Assembly: GCF_025947185.1 (NCBI RefSeq)
Contig: NZ_CP110001.1
Span: 3,844,001-3,908,000, forward strand
Direction of reading: 5' to 3'
DNA length: 64,000 nt
From: Flavobacterium sp. N2038
GTDB lineage: Bacteria > Bacteroidota > Bacteroidia > Flavobacteriales > Flavobacteriaceae
A program made the translations under genes and the position numbers. Positions 46,488 through 56,044 of this stretch are shown in pieces; the stretch's first letter is position 1; each line of letters starts with the position of its first letter. The notes beneath the pieces are model-generated. The model did not search any database. It saw only the letters and a program-made list of their open reading frames with translations, and was not told the origin of the DNA.

Positions 46488-47933
46488 TTAATTGGCCCAC
46501 CAAACTTTTGTTTCCATTCTATCAGCTCCCTGAACAGCTATTGCTGCATCATAATTAACAGAATTTAGTGTTTTTACATTAGCTCCGTAAGCTTGTCTTT
46601 GAGGGATTGTGGTAGAACCAATAGCACCGGCAGGTAATGTTAATGCTACTGCATTAGAACCAAATCTTCTCCATTCGTTCCATCCCTCATATCCCTGCAT
46701 ATATAAGGCAATATGTTTTTGATAAGCAATCGATTTTATGTCTGCATAAGGAAATTGAAGCACATAGGCGTCTGCAGCAACAGCTGAAACTCCCCATTGT
46801 GCCATCGAAGCTTTTATACCTTCGGTATAAAAAGTTGCTGCACTGCCCGAAATCCAGCCTAAAGAAGCTGCTTCAGCTTTAGCAAAATTAACCTGAGCAT
46901 ACGTATAGAAAAAAGCAGGAGCCGTTTTGTTTTTAATAATTGTATTGGTTATGAAAGAATAATTTACAATGTTAAGATTCCCAACAGACGAAGTCAGACC
47001 TCCTTGATATATTCCACCATTTGCTGCTTTTTCAGCAAATTTTTCCAATCTCGGATCCTGTGGTGCAGTATTAGTACCTGAACCAATTAACATGTTTACA
47101 AAAGGTTCACTGATCAAATAATCTGTTCTGGTTTCAAAACGATCCTCCCACGGATTATCATAAGCCTCATCGGTAATATACGGAAATGTTAAGTTCTGTA
47201 AATTTGAAGTAATCGTTCCTGCATCCATTGCTTCAGCAAATTTTGTTGCCGCATATCCGCCGGCAGCAGGAAATCTATTAGACAAACGTAAAGCCATCGT
47301 CATTTTTAACGTATTGGCAAAACGTTTCCATTCTGACATTTGTGTTGTTTTTACAGTAAAGATCACATCCCCTTTTGGACCAGCTCCGGCATCTATCAAA
47401 GCAACAGCATAATCAATATCTTTAAACAAACCATCATAGATCGCTTCCTGAGTATCAAACTTTGGGAACTGGCTTGATCCAACCTCTAATGCCTGAGAAT
47501 AAGGCGCCATACCCCAACGATCTGTAATATGCTGAAAAACATAAGCCCTCAAAATCATTGCAACCGCAATCTGATTATTATTAGACCCATTTCCTAAAGC
47601 AGAAGCTGCTGTAGATGCATCTTTGTTAAGATTTATAACGGTTTGCAAATTGTTCAAAATCGATACATAAGCTGTAGTATATTCAAAATTGACCACATCA
47701 TAAACGGTTTCTTTAGGATATTGTCCATTACTTATGTACTGCACATAACAAAGCGGTTCTGTCGCACTTAGCAGCGAAGACATTGATCTTTCTGCTCCAG
47801 TTAATAATGAAGCTGTATTAGCCACATTGGGATTATTTGGATTTAAATTTGTATCTCCAAAATCAGCATTGTCGCATGAAACTGAAAATAATGCAGCTGT
47901 CAATGCCATAATCGATGTTATAATTTTTTTCAT
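46488..47933 (-). CDS. SusD/RagB-family lipoprotein (SusD-like_2)
   Basis: A 481-residue surface lipoprotein (lipobox SVSC, C20) of the PF12771 subgroup. The sequence after the signal reads DNADFGDTNLNPNNPNVAN. TPR-like helices carry ILRAYVFQHITDRWGMAPYSQAL and SLGWISGSAATFYTEGIKASMAQWG, both typical. It caps the SusC pore and binds the ligand. It is separated by 10 bases from susC upstream on the same strand. Confidence 0.93.
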   Translation of the reverse strand: MKKIITSIMALTAALFSVSCDNADFGDTNLNPNNPNVANTASLLTGAERSMSSLLSATEPLCYVQYISNGQYPKETVYDVVNFEYTTAYVSILNNLQTVINLNKDASTAASALGNGSNNNQIAVAMILRAYVFQHITDRWGMAPYSQALEVGSSQFPKFDTQEAIYDGLFKDIDYAVALIDAGAGPKGDVIFTVKTTQMSEWKRFANTLKMTMALRLSNRFPAAGGYAATKFAEAMDAGTITSNLQNLTFPYITDEAYDNPWEDRFETRTDYLISEPFVNMLIGSGTNTAPQDPRLEKFAEKAANGGIYQGGLTSSVGNLNIVNYSFITNTIIKNKTAPAFFYTYAQVNFAKAEAASLGWISGSAATFYTEGIKASMAQWGVSAVAADAYVLQFPYADIKSIAYQKHIALYMQGYEGWNEWRRFGSNAVALTLPAGAIGSTTIPQRQAYGANVKTLNSVNYDAAIAVQGADRMETKVWWAN

Positions 47934-47943
47934 TTTTAAATCA

Positions 47944-50900
47944 TTATAAAGTTAAAACAACATTTAAACCAAGAGATCTGGCATTTGGCAATTGAGCCGT
48001 TTCTATAAATGGTGTGGTGGTAGTATTGTACGATTGCAGTTCTGAAGGATCTATATTGCGATTTGCCGCATAAATCAGCCAAAGATTATTAGCATAAACA
48101 GCAACATTAATTTTCTGAAAAGGTGTTTTTTGCAACGTATTCCTGTCCAAAGTATACCCCAGTCTAAGTGTTCTCAATTTCACATATGAAGCATCTTCCA
48201 AGAAAGGTTCGGTAATGGCTCTCATATTTGCCCAATATGTCTTGGTATTTACACGATAAGCAACATCATTGCCTGTAACTGCATCTACACCTTCTACTAA
48301 AAGTCCTCCAGAATTTGGAGCAGCCGTAGAGTTTAAGATTGTTGTTGTAGGTGAACTTACTCCTGCCAAATTTACAACAGGATCCCTTTTAGGATTTCCC
48401 AAATCATTATTACCAACGGTTTCAATACCTAAACCTGTTCTGTTAATAAGCGAATTAGAAACGGAATAATATTTACCTCCCTGCTGGAAATCAAAACCTA
48501 AACTCAGATCAAAATTTTTAAATTTAACAGATGTGGTTAAACCTCCTGTATAATTTGGCAGAACATTACCTAAATACACCCCTAATTCTCTCACATAAGC
48601 CCCCGATGAGTTAAGTTTCGCTTTTCCATTGGCATCTCTCTCAATTCTGCTTCCATAAATCGCACCCCATTTTTCTCCCACTTGTTCTACTAATTGAACA
48701 TTTCCCATATTTGAATTTCCGGATTGAATAATATTTCTGGTAATTCCGGGTGCTATGGCAACAACTTGTCTGTCTAATGTGGCAAAATTTGCCCCAATAT
48801 TCCATTCAAAACTGGATGTTTTAATAGGTGTTCCTGACAAAGCTATTTCAATTCCCTTATAAGTCTGCTTTCCTCCGTTTTGAAGCATTCCTGTTGTTCC
48901 TGTTGAAGCATCAAGACTTACGAGAGAAGGTAATTCGTTATCTAATCTGTCAAAATAAGAAACATCCAGCGAAAGTCTGTTGCTAAAGAATTTTAAATCC
49001 AGTCCATACTCTTTTTCCTGACGATTACCTCCTTTTAATCTGGGATTACTAGGCACTGATTGTGTAGACGACGTTGGATAAGTTCCATACGCAACACCCG
49101 TTACATAAATAGGACTAGTTTGATAAATTGCAGGAAACTGAGGAGCCATTGCAAATCCAGCTCTTATTTTTCCGAATGACAGAATTTTATTTTCAGGAAT
49201 GAATTTAGAAAAAACAAAACTTCCTGAAAGACCGTAAGTAGTCAATTTATTATCATTAATATCTGCGGTTGAAGCATAATCATTACGATACGATCCATCA
49301 ATATATAAAAAATCATCATAACCTGCAGATGCTGTTAAAAAAGCGGCTCGATTTTCTGATCTATATCTTTTATTATCAATAAATGGAGTTCCTACAGAAG
49401 TACTAATACTATAAAATCCCTCAGATACCAAACCTCCAACAGTATTACTCTGCATGTATGTCCTGTTGTAAAATTGATACTCAAATCCCAAGGTTCCGTT
49501 TATATCAAATTTGTTTATTTTCTTTTTATAATTTAAAATTCCTGATATCTCATCTTTATTAGTAACCTGAAGACTTTCCGCATAAGCAGGAATCGCTGCT
49601 CCTCCCCAGGCATTGGTAATATCATAATAATCAGATCCGATATAACTTTTTCTAAGCTCGGCAGTTGCAATAAAATCTTTAATAATTTCATAAGATCCGC
49701 CAATTTTGCCATTGAAAGATTTATAATCTTCCTCATTTGGCTGCTCATATTGATAAAAGAAAGGAGAATTCCATCCCACTGATTTTCCATTAGTCGGACT
49801 CATTCTATTCCAGGTCTCAATTTTACCGTTCATTCGATAATTGCGTAAATCATCCATATTTAATTGTCGCTGAAACCATTGTCGCAAGCTCGCTGCGACA
49901 GGAAGAATTAAATTGTTACGATTATATCCGGTAGTTTGTCTGTCCTGAAACAAGACTGTAGAGAACATTTTGAATTTTTTACTCAAATTAACCTCTGCAG
50001 TAAGATTAATATCATATTGTGTTCTCGCTGTATTTGGTACAATACCTTCTTTGTCTGTTTTTGTCAATCCAAAATTCACAGAAAAATCTTCTCCTCCTTT
50101 ACTTACTGACAGACTTGATCTTTTAGTTACTCCGGTATTATAAAAACTTTTAACATTATTTGGATTTGGAGAATAGGTGGTTAATTGTCCAAATTCCGGC
50201 GTTCCTTCTTCCCAACTGTTCCAGGCACGAACCATTTGTCCCTGCATTCTGGGGCCCCAGCTCTCATCTGCAGTATAATCAATAATTTCCTGACCATCAA
50301 AAGCGGCAAAAGATACCGGATCGGTAGCGGGATTGTAAGTATATTTCGAAAAAGTCTGCGAATAGCCGCCACCATATTCATTTTGAAATTCAGGAAATAG
50401 ATAAGCATTTTCTAAAGAGGTACTTAAATTAAACACTACAGAAACTGCACCTTTTTTCCCTTTTTTAGTTGTAATTACAATAGCGCCGTTTCTGCCTTCC
50501 GGTCCGTAAAGCGCTGTTGCCGAAAGTCCTTTTAAAGAGTTAATACTTTCAATACTCTCCGGGTTTATATCGCTTATTGAGGCTACTTTTATATTATCTA
50601 CCACATACAAAACCCCGGTATTTCCTCGAAGTCTAAGTTCAGACGCTCTAAAGTCTCCACTAGGAGAACCCTGAAACTGTACCCCGGCAATTTTACCCGC
50701 CAGGGCATTATTTATATCTGCTTCTCTAACGGTAACAACATCTGCGACTTTTACTTTCTGAGTAGAATAGCCCAATGATTTTTGATCCCGTTTCAATCCT
50801 AATGCTGTAACCACAACTCCATCAAGCTCCTTTGCTGCCGAATTCATTTTGACATTAATTATCTCTCCTGCTACAGTAACTTTTGAAGTTTTATATCCCA

Positions 50901-51126
50901 TAAAGGAAAAAACAAGAATTCCTCCCTTCTTACAGGTTATTTTATAATCTCCATCAAATCCAGACGAAGTACCATTTGTCTCACCTTCTTGTTGAATATT
51001 AACGCCCGGCATTGGCATTCCTTGTTCATCCGTTACAATTCCTTTGACTTTTATTTCTTGTGCAAACAAAATAGTTTTCACAAAAAAGAACGTAACAAAA
51101 GAAAAAATAATTTGTCTCTGTTTCAT
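47944..51126 (-). CDS. SusC/RagA-family TonB-linked outer-membrane protein
   Basis: A 1060-residue receptor with signal peptide (FFVKTILFAQ), a carboxypeptidase-D-regulatory-like domain (KVKGIVTDEQGMPMPGVNIQQEGETNGTSSGFDGDY), the plug (ADINNALAGKIAGVQF, the SusC-specific YGPEGRNGAIVITTKKG), and a large barrel ending ARSLGLNVVLTL. Works with the following SusD. No glycoside hydrolase or sigma/anti-sigma regulator is adjacent, so the ligand is unclear; nearby peptidase-type genes make peptides a possibility (inference). Confidence 0.95.
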   Translation of the reverse strand: MKQRQIIFSFVTFFFVKTILFAQEIKVKGIVTDEQGMPMPGVNIQQEGETNGTSSGFDGDYKITCKKGGILVFSFMGYKTSKVTVAGEIINVKMNSAAKELDGVVVTALGLKRDQKSLGYSTQKVKVADVVTVREADINNALAGKIAGVQFQGSPSGDFRASELRLRGNTGVLYVVDNIKVASISDINPESIESINSLKGLSATALYGPEGRNGAIVITTKKGKKGAVSVVFNLSTSLENAYLFPEFQNEYGGGYSQTFSKYTYNPATDPVSFAAFDGQEIIDYTADESWGPRMQGQMVRAWNSWEEGTPEFGQLTTYSPNPNNVKSFYNTGVTKRSSLSVSKGGEDFSVNFGLTKTDKEGIVPNTARTQYDINLTAEVNLSKKFKMFSTVLFQDRQTTGYNRNNLILPVAASLRQWFQRQLNMDDLRNYRMNGKIETWNRMSPTNGKSVGWNSPFFYQYEQPNEEDYKSFNGKIGGSYEIIKDFIATAELRKSYIGSDYYDITNAWGGAAIPAYAESLQVTNKDEISGILNYKKKINKFDINGTLGFEYQFYNRTYMQSNTVGGLVSEGFYSISTSVGTPFIDNKRYRSENRAAFLTASAGYDDFLYIDGSYRNDYASTADINDNKLTTYGLSGSFVFSKFIPENKILSFGKIRAGFAMAPQFPAIYQTSPIYVTGVAYGTYPTSSTQSVPSNPRLKGGNRQEKEYGLDLKFFSNRLSLDVSYFDRLDNELPSLVSLDASTGTTGMLQNGGKQTYKGIEIALSGTPIKTSSFEWNIGANFATLDRQVVAIAPGITRNIIQSGNSNMGNVQLVEQVGEKWGAIYGSRIERDANGKAKLNSSGAYVRELGVYLGNVLPNYTGGLTTSVKFKNFDLSLGFDFQQGGKYYSVSNSLINRTGLGIETVGNNDLGNPKRDPVVNLAGVSSPTTTILNSTAAPNSGGLLVEGVDAVTGNDVAYRVNTKTYWANMRAITEPFLEDASYVKLRTLRLGYTLDRNTLQKTPFQKINVAVYANNLWLIYAANRNIDPSELQSYNTTTTPFIETAQLPNARSLGLNVVLTL

Positions 51127-51416
51127 AAAACTTAGTAAAAAAATAGTTAGTAAATCCGTTTCATTTTAACGCAATTTAACACTTTATACTTACAAAAAGC
51201 TATTTCAAATAGTTAAATTGTAAAAAAAATCCTATTTTAATATATCTGTATGAAATGTTTATATTTTTAATTAAAAATGGTATTGCTTTTCCTTTTTTCT
51301 ACTTTAATTATTCAACTCTTCCATTTATCGTTTTATAAAGAATGCAATTGCATAAAAAAATAAGGCTAACTAAAATTTAAAGGATATAGTAATGTACCTT
51401 TGTAAAAAATTAAATA
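51127..51416. other. Upstream region of susC and the DUF1456 gene
   Basis: The 290 bases are very AT-rich. The only clear signal is the plus-strand -7 box at 51395-51402. I found no TAnnTTTG for susC on the minus strand. Confidence 0.5.
51395..51402 (+). promoter_or_regulatory. -7 box TACCTTTG for the DUF1456 gene
   Basis: Exact TAnnTTTG, 14 bases before the start. Confidence 0.6.
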
Positions 51417-51881
51417 ATGACAAACAACGATATACTTAAGAAACTTCGCGTGGCTTTGATGCTCCGTGACGACCAAATAGTTGAAATTTTAGAATTGGTA
51501 GATTTTAGAATTACCAAGTCAGAATTGGGTGCTTTTTTCAGAGCCGAAGATCATCCTAATTACATGGAATGTGGCGATCAGGTTTTACGTAACTTCCTGA
51601 ACGGATTGGTGATTCATCTGAGAGGAACTAAAGAAAATCCTAAAAACCCAACAGATGTTTTAGCGAAACATAAAGCAGAGATTCCGAAGAAAGAAACTTC
51701 TAAAGACAGACCGGAATTCAAAGCTGCTCCAAAAGATTCTGAAAAATATAGAGGTGATCAAAGCTCATCAAAGTCAGGTTCATCAACAGGAAAACCTAAA
51801 AAGAAAGCATTCCCAAAAGGAAATGGAAAACCATCTGTTGTAGAAAAAGTGGTTTTCAAAAACGGTAAGAATAAGAAATAG
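51417..51881 (+). CDS. DUF1456 family (YehS-like) protein
   Basis: A 154-residue protein. DUF1456 is in the first half (NNDILKKLRVALMLRDDQIVEILELVDFRITKSELGAFFRAEDHPNYMECGDQVLRNFLNGLVIHLRG), with two similar helical repeats. The second half is a basic Lys/Ser/Pro-rich tail (SSSKSGSSTGKPKKKAFPKGNGKP) that may bind nucleic acid. Function of the family is unknown. Confidence 0.9.
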   Translation: MTNNDILKKLRVALMLRDDQIVEILELVDFRITKSELGAFFRAEDHPNYMECGDQVLRNFLNGLVIHLRGTKENPKNPTDVLAKHKAEIPKKETSKDRPEFKAAPKDSEKYRGDQSSSKSGSSTGKPKKKAFPKGNGKPSVVEKVVFKNGKNKK

Positions 51882-51925
51882 TTTTTACCGTAATTCCAAT
51901 AATTTATCTGGAGCTAATATTTTTT

Positions 51926-51990
51926 AGCCACAGATTAAAATGATTATAATGATTTTTAAAAATCTGTGTTAATCTTTTTAATCTGTGGCT
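51926..51990. repeat. Hairpin repeat with CACAGATTAAAA arms
   Basis: Arms AGCCACAGATTAAAA (51926-51940) and TTTTTAATCTGTGGCT (51975-51990) form a 15-bp stem between convergent genes, so it may serve as a terminator. It is related to 11464-11616 and 63922 onward. Confidence 0.7.
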
Positions 51991-52009
51991 ATATTTTTTG
52001 CGCTAAAAT

Positions 52010-52717
52010 TTAAATCTTATTTTCTTCTATTTTATCAAAAAAAGCATCTTTAAAAGTAGCACCAATTGGCAATTCTTTTCCATTTAGAAAAACAGAAAAA
52101 TTATCAGTCGATTCAATATGCTGTAAAGAAATTACATGTGATTTATGAATCTGAATAAAATCATTTTCAGGAAGTGATTCTATAATATTTTTTAATGATG
52201 AATGTGTAATAATCTGCTGTTTTGCAGTATGAATACAAACGTAATTCTGAAGACTTTCTACGTACAAAATATCGTTTAGAAAAATCTTCTGAAATTTATT
52301 TTTCCCATCTGTTTTGATGAATAGAAAATCAGGTGCGTTATTCTGATTTGACACAATCGTTTTTGATTCCGTATTCAACTTTGAAACCGCCTGATAGAAA
52401 CGTTCAAATGAAATTGGTTTTAATAAATAATCAACCGCATTCAATTCAAAACCTTCTAAGGCAAAATCAGGATAAGCCGTTGTAAAAATTACTTTTATAT
52501 CTTTTGAAATAATTCTCGAAATCTGCAAACCTGTTAATTGCGGCATCTGAATATCAAGAAAAATAACATCAACTGACTGTGTATTTAAAAATTCTAAAGC
52601 CTTTAATGAATCATTAAAAACGCCAGCTTTTTCAAGAAAATGAACTTTACCAATATAATTCTCCAGAATACGGGTTGCCGGTGGTTCATCATCAACAATA
52701 ATGCATTTAAAAGCCAT
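52010..52717 (-). CDS. LytTR-family response regulator
   Basis: A 235-residue protein: receiver domain (residues 1-115) with the acidic pair D9/D10, phosphorylation site D55 in VIFLDIQMP, T80 and K100, then a LytTR DNA-binding domain (about 130-230, FLIKTDGKNKFQKIFLNDILYVESLQNYVCIHT). It is 3 bases downstream of its cognate kinase. The target genes are unknown; LytTR sites are paired imperfect direct repeats, and I do not see a clear one here. Confidence 0.93.
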   Translation of the reverse strand: MAFKCIIVDDEPPATRILENYIGKVHFLEKAGVFNDSLKALEFLNTQSVDVIFLDIQMPQLTGLQISRIISKDIKVIFTTAYPDFALEGFELNAVDYLLKPISFERFYQAVSKLNTESKTIVSNQNNAPDFLFIKTDGKNKFQKIFLNDILYVESLQNYVCIHTAKQQIITHSSLKNIIESLPENDFIQIHKSHVISLQHIESTDNFSVFLNGKELPIGATFKDAFFDKIEENKI

Positions 52718-52720
52718 AAA

Positions 52721-53761
52721 TTATTTTTTTAGCGGTATTTTTAAGTAGGTTTTAAAGGTATTATTTTCTTCCGTTTTTTCAAGTACAAATTTACCTTTAT
52801 ACATATATTCTAATCGTTTGGTCAGGTTATCAAAACCAATTCCGGTTGAAGAATAATTCTCGCCTTCAACAGTATAATTAAAAGTTGAAATTTCTAAAAA
52901 GTCTTCTTTTATTTTAATCAAAATAACTGCTTTTTCCTGCTCGCTGTTAAACTTTCCGTGTTTAAAAACGTTCTCTACAAAATGAATTAAGGCTGACGAG
53001 AGAATTTTTTCATTTGAATAATTTCCTTCAACTGAAAAGTCTAAATATAACTGATCTTCAAATCGTTTTTTCTGTAAATGAATGTAATTCTGAATAAACT
53101 GAATTTCTTTTGAAAGTACTGCCTCATCTTTATCTGTTTCTGTAATCACATAACGAAGTAAATCTGAAAGTACCAAAACATCTGAAGCCATTTCATCCTC
53201 TTTTAAAACCAACTGACTGTAAAAAGAATTCAGCGTATTAAACAAAAAATGCGGACTTACCTGCGCTTTCAACATTTGAAACTCTGCTTTTTTATTCTCC
53301 AGAAGCAATTCCTGATTTTGATGTTGCGTAGTATGAAACTGCCAAAACAAAAAAGTCAATGCACTTAAAAGTACAGCTGGCAATCCGAAGAAAAAATTGT
53401 CTTTTATATAATAGGTTATTTCTCTGGCTTCTTCATAGTAGTTGTGCATTCCGGTAATATTAAACATAACAACTTCTTGCAAAAAATAGCGAACAGCCGC
53501 AAAAAGCAATAGCGAAACTGGAATTGTCAGAATATAAAAAACTAATTTCTTCCTGTTTAAAAACCATTCACAGAAGTAATAAAAATTGAGAATGTAAATG
53601 CAAAATATTGCCAACAGATGAGTTGGCGTAATTCCATAACATATTGCTTTGATTACAATTTCTATTTTTTCATCATTAAGACCAATATCCCAGAAAATGT
53701 AGGTTAGAAATAATAAAAGGAAAAAGACAATGTGATAATAAAAAGGGATTTTTGATTTCAT
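52721..53761 (-). CDS. LytS-like sensor histidine kinase
   Basis: A 346-residue membrane kinase. It has four predicted membrane segments in residues 9-142, no large extracellular domain, then a His_kinase domain with H171 in QVSPHFLFNTLNS and a divergent HATPase (ALIHFVENVFKHGK, STGIGFDNLTKRL). It probably senses a membrane or cytoplasmic signal. Operon with the regulator. Confidence 0.92.
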   Translation of the reverse strand: MKSKIPFYYHIVFFLLLFLTYIFWDIGLNDEKIEIVIKAICYGITPTHLLAIFCIYILNFYYFCEWFLNRKKLVFYILTIPVSLLLFAAVRYFLQEVVMFNITGMHNYYEEAREITYYIKDNFFFGLPAVLLSALTFLFWQFHTTQHQNQELLLENKKAEFQMLKAQVSPHFLFNTLNSFYSQLVLKEDEMASDVLVLSDLLRYVITETDKDEAVLSKEIQFIQNYIHLQKKRFEDQLYLDFSVEGNYSNEKILSSALIHFVENVFKHGKFNSEQEKAVILIKIKEDFLEISTFNYTVEGENYSSTGIGFDNLTKRLEYMYKGKFVLEKTEENNTFKTYLKIPLKK

Positions 53762-53780
53762 AGTTTTATGATAATTAGCT

Positions 53781-53788
53781 CAAAAATA
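53781..53788 (-). promoter_or_regulatory. -7 box TATTTTTG for the two-component operon
   Basis: Minus-strand TAnnTTTG, 19 bases before the kinase start; CAAA at 53805-53808 (TTTG on the minus strand) is a candidate -33 with a short spacer. Confidence 0.55.
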
Positions 53789-53950
53789 CAATTAAGACTT
53801 TAATCAAAAATGACATTTATTTAAAACATGCTTTTTTAGGGATGAACTATCAAAAACTTTACATGAAATTATTACTCTGCAAATTTCATGTGTTTATAAA
53901 ATGAAATCCTATGTTCATCAAAAACAAAAAACAGAAGTCAAAAGACGGAA

Positions 53951-53958
53951 TACATTTG
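53951..53958 (+). promoter_or_regulatory. -7 box TACATTTG for DUF5694 copy A
   Basis: Exact TAnnTTTG, 24 bases before the start. Confidence 0.55.
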
Positions 53959-53982
53959 TCATGAATTTAAAAACAAAACGTC

Positions 53983-54780
53983 ATGCACAAAATCATTTTA
54001 TTTCTTACAATTATTACATTAAACTTAACTTCTGCTCAAACTAAGAAAAAACAAATTTTATTAATTGGAACTTTTCATTACGCAAATCCAGGCCATGATA
54101 TTGCCAAGATAAAAACTTTTGATGTAATGTCTGAGAAAAGCCAAAAAGAGCTCGAAATAATGAGTGACAAAATCAAGAAATTTGGTCCTGATAAAATTTT
54201 TGTAGAATGGAAATTTGCCAAACAAGCTGAATTAGACAAGTATTACAATAAAAACACCGACAGTTTACTCAAAAAAGATTTAAATGAAATTACTCAATTA
54301 GCATTACGTACTGCTAAAAAACTGAATCACAAAAAAATGTATGGAATTGACTATCGTACCCGTTTTCCTTATGATAGTTTAATGATGTCAATGGAAAAAG
54401 CAAATCAGAAAGATTTAATGAAAAAAACTACTGAGTCAACAGAAAGGTTTGTAAAAGATAATAACGAAAGAATGGCTAAAAGTTCTTTAACGGATCTTAT
54501 GCTTTACTACAATGAAAAAGCCTCTAATGAAGATAACATTCAATGGTATTTGGAAGTAGCAAACAGGGCTGGACATCCAGACGATTTTACTGGTACTTCT
54601 TTAGTGTCAAATTGGTACAAAAGAAACTTATACATGTATTCTTTGGTTCAAAAATTAACCGAAAGCACCGATAATAAAATTATGGTTTTACTTGGAGCTG
54701 GACACGCTGCAATGCTAAGAGAATTTCTAGCACATGATCCAGAATTTGAAATCGTAGAATTGGCTACAGTTTTGAAATAG
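53983..54780 (+). CDS. DUF5694 (TraB/GumN-like) exported protein, copy A
   Basis: A 265-residue protein with a short signal (LFLTIITLNLTSAQ). The family pattern is clear: LIGTFHYANPG at the N-terminus, IFVEW, and LLGAGHAAMLREFL near the C-terminus. The TraB/Tiki-like fold contains metalloproteases, but a peptidase activity for DUF5694 is not established. A paralogue follows at 54867. Confidence 0.88.
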   Translation: MHKIILFLTIITLNLTSAQTKKKQILLIGTFHYANPGHDIAKIKTFDVMSEKSQKELEIMSDKIKKFGPDKIFVEWKFAKQAELDKYYNKNTDSLLKKDLNEITQLALRTAKKLNHKKMYGIDYRTRFPYDSLMMSMEKANQKDLMKKTTESTERFVKDNNERMAKSSLTDLMLYYNEKASNEDNIQWYLEVANRAGHPDDFTGTSLVSNWYKRNLYMYSLVQKLTESTDNKIMVLLGAGHAAMLREFLAHDPEFEIVELATVLK

Positions 54781-54810
54781 TAGTTTTCTAACAACATCAT
54801 TAAACTTTGC

Positions 54811-54836
54811 GTAGACGCACTACAGTGCGCCTCTAC
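54811..54836. repeat. GTAG-footed palindrome between DUF5694 paralogues
   Basis: An imperfect palindrome starting GTAGACGCACTAC and ending AGTGCGCCTCTAC. It resembles a REP unit. Confidence 0.65.
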
Positions 54837-54866
54837 GGTATACATTATCCATAAAAACAAAAAATC

Positions 54867-55664
54867 ATGCAAAAAATCATTCTATTATTAGCTCTTATTA
54901 CATTTAACATGACATCTGCTCAAACTAAGAAAAAACAGATTTTATTGGTTGGAACGTTTCATTACGCCAATCCTGGTCTTGACGTTGCTAAACTAAACAG
55001 TTTTGATATCTTGTCTGAGAAGAGCCAAAAAGAACTCGAAATAATGAGTGACAAAATCAAAAAATTTGGTCCAGATAAAATATTTGTAGAATGGGAATTT
55101 AATGAACAAGCCGATTTAGATAAGTTTTACAATAAAAACACCGACAGTCTTTTTAAAACTAATAAAAACGAAATAACACAACTGGCACTTCGCACGGCTA
55201 AAAAACTGAATCATAAAAAATTATACGGAATGAATCTCTATACTCCTTTTCCATATGACAGTTTAATGATGTCAATGGAAAAAGCAAACCAACAGGATTT
55301 ATTGAAAAGAAATAATGAGTGGAAAAAAAGGAATGAAAAAGACCATAATGAAAGAATAGCAAAAAGCTCATTACAAGAACTCATGCTACATTACAATAAA
55401 AAAGAAACCGAAAATAAAAACATCCAATGGTATTTGGAAGTAGCAAATAGAGCGGGAAATCCAGATGATTTTACAGGACCGTCTTTAGTTTCAAATTGGT
55501 ACAAAAGAAACTTATATATGTATTCTTTAATTCAAAAATTAACTGAAAGCACAGATAATAAAATAATGGTTTTAGTAGGCGCCGGTCATGCCGCATTGAT
55601 CAGAGAATTTATAACACATGATCCAACATTTGAGATTGTAGAATTGGCAACTGTTTTGAAATAA
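54867..55664 (+). CDS. DUF5694 (TraB/GumN-like) exported protein, copy B
   Basis: A 265-residue tandem paralogue of identical length to copy A, with the same key motifs (LVGTFHYANPG, IFVEWEF, LVGAGHAALIREF). The most divergent stretch is in the middle (about residues 120-175). No promoter box is seen before it, so it may be read through from copy A across the palindrome. Confidence 0.88.
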   Translation: MQKIILLLALITFNMTSAQTKKKQILLVGTFHYANPGLDVAKLNSFDILSEKSQKELEIMSDKIKKFGPDKIFVEWEFNEQADLDKFYNKNTDSLFKTNKNEITQLALRTAKKLNHKKLYGMNLYTPFPYDSLMMSMEKANQQDLLKRNNEWKKRNEKDHNERIAKSSLQELMLHYNKKETENKNIQWYLEVANRAGNPDDFTGPSLVSNWYKRNLYMYSLIQKLTESTDNKIMVLVGAGHAALIREFITHDPTFEIVELATVLK

Positions 55665-55670
55665 AGACAA

Positions 55671-55976
55671 TTTAACCGCAAAGAGCGCAAAGAATTTAAT
55701 CTAACATTGTCCCTATAAACGCAAAGTTCGCAAAGCTATAATGATAAAGCTTTGCGAACTTCTCGTTTAAAAATACTTTAACCAATTACTCAATCTACGC
55801 ATTGCCAACGGTTTCAACCGTTGGAGCGCAATATAATCACAACCTGCGTCCCCAATCCCCGTGGTTGAAACCACGGGCTATAGTTGAAATTAGGAAAATT
55901 ATATGGATAACGCTTTGCGAACTTTGCGTTTGTATTTACAATCCTTGGCAAAAAACCTTGCGTACTTTGCGGTTAA
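55671..55976. repeat. Nested palindromic repeat mosaic with two REP-like cores
   Basis: Outer arms TTAACCGCAAAG (55671) and CTTTGCGGTTAA (to 55976). Middle arms at 55717-55736 and 55912-55931 are a perfect 20-bp inverted repeat. An inner hairpin pairs 55723-55736 with 55748-55761. In the centre are palindrome CCAACGGTTTCAACCGTTGG (55805-55824) and the CCCGTGG palindrome (55858-55883). No ORF. Confidence 0.75.
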
Positions 55977-55989
55977 AATAATTCCAAAA

Positions 55990-56019
55990 AAAAATCCCTC
56001 CAATGATTGGAGGGATTTT
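55990..56019 (-). terminator. Terminator after sucC
   Basis: Minus-strand stem AAAATCCCTCCAAT / ATTGGAGGGATTTT followed by T. Confidence 0.85.
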
Positions 56020-56044
56020 CTATATAAATTGATTTCTTATTTAA

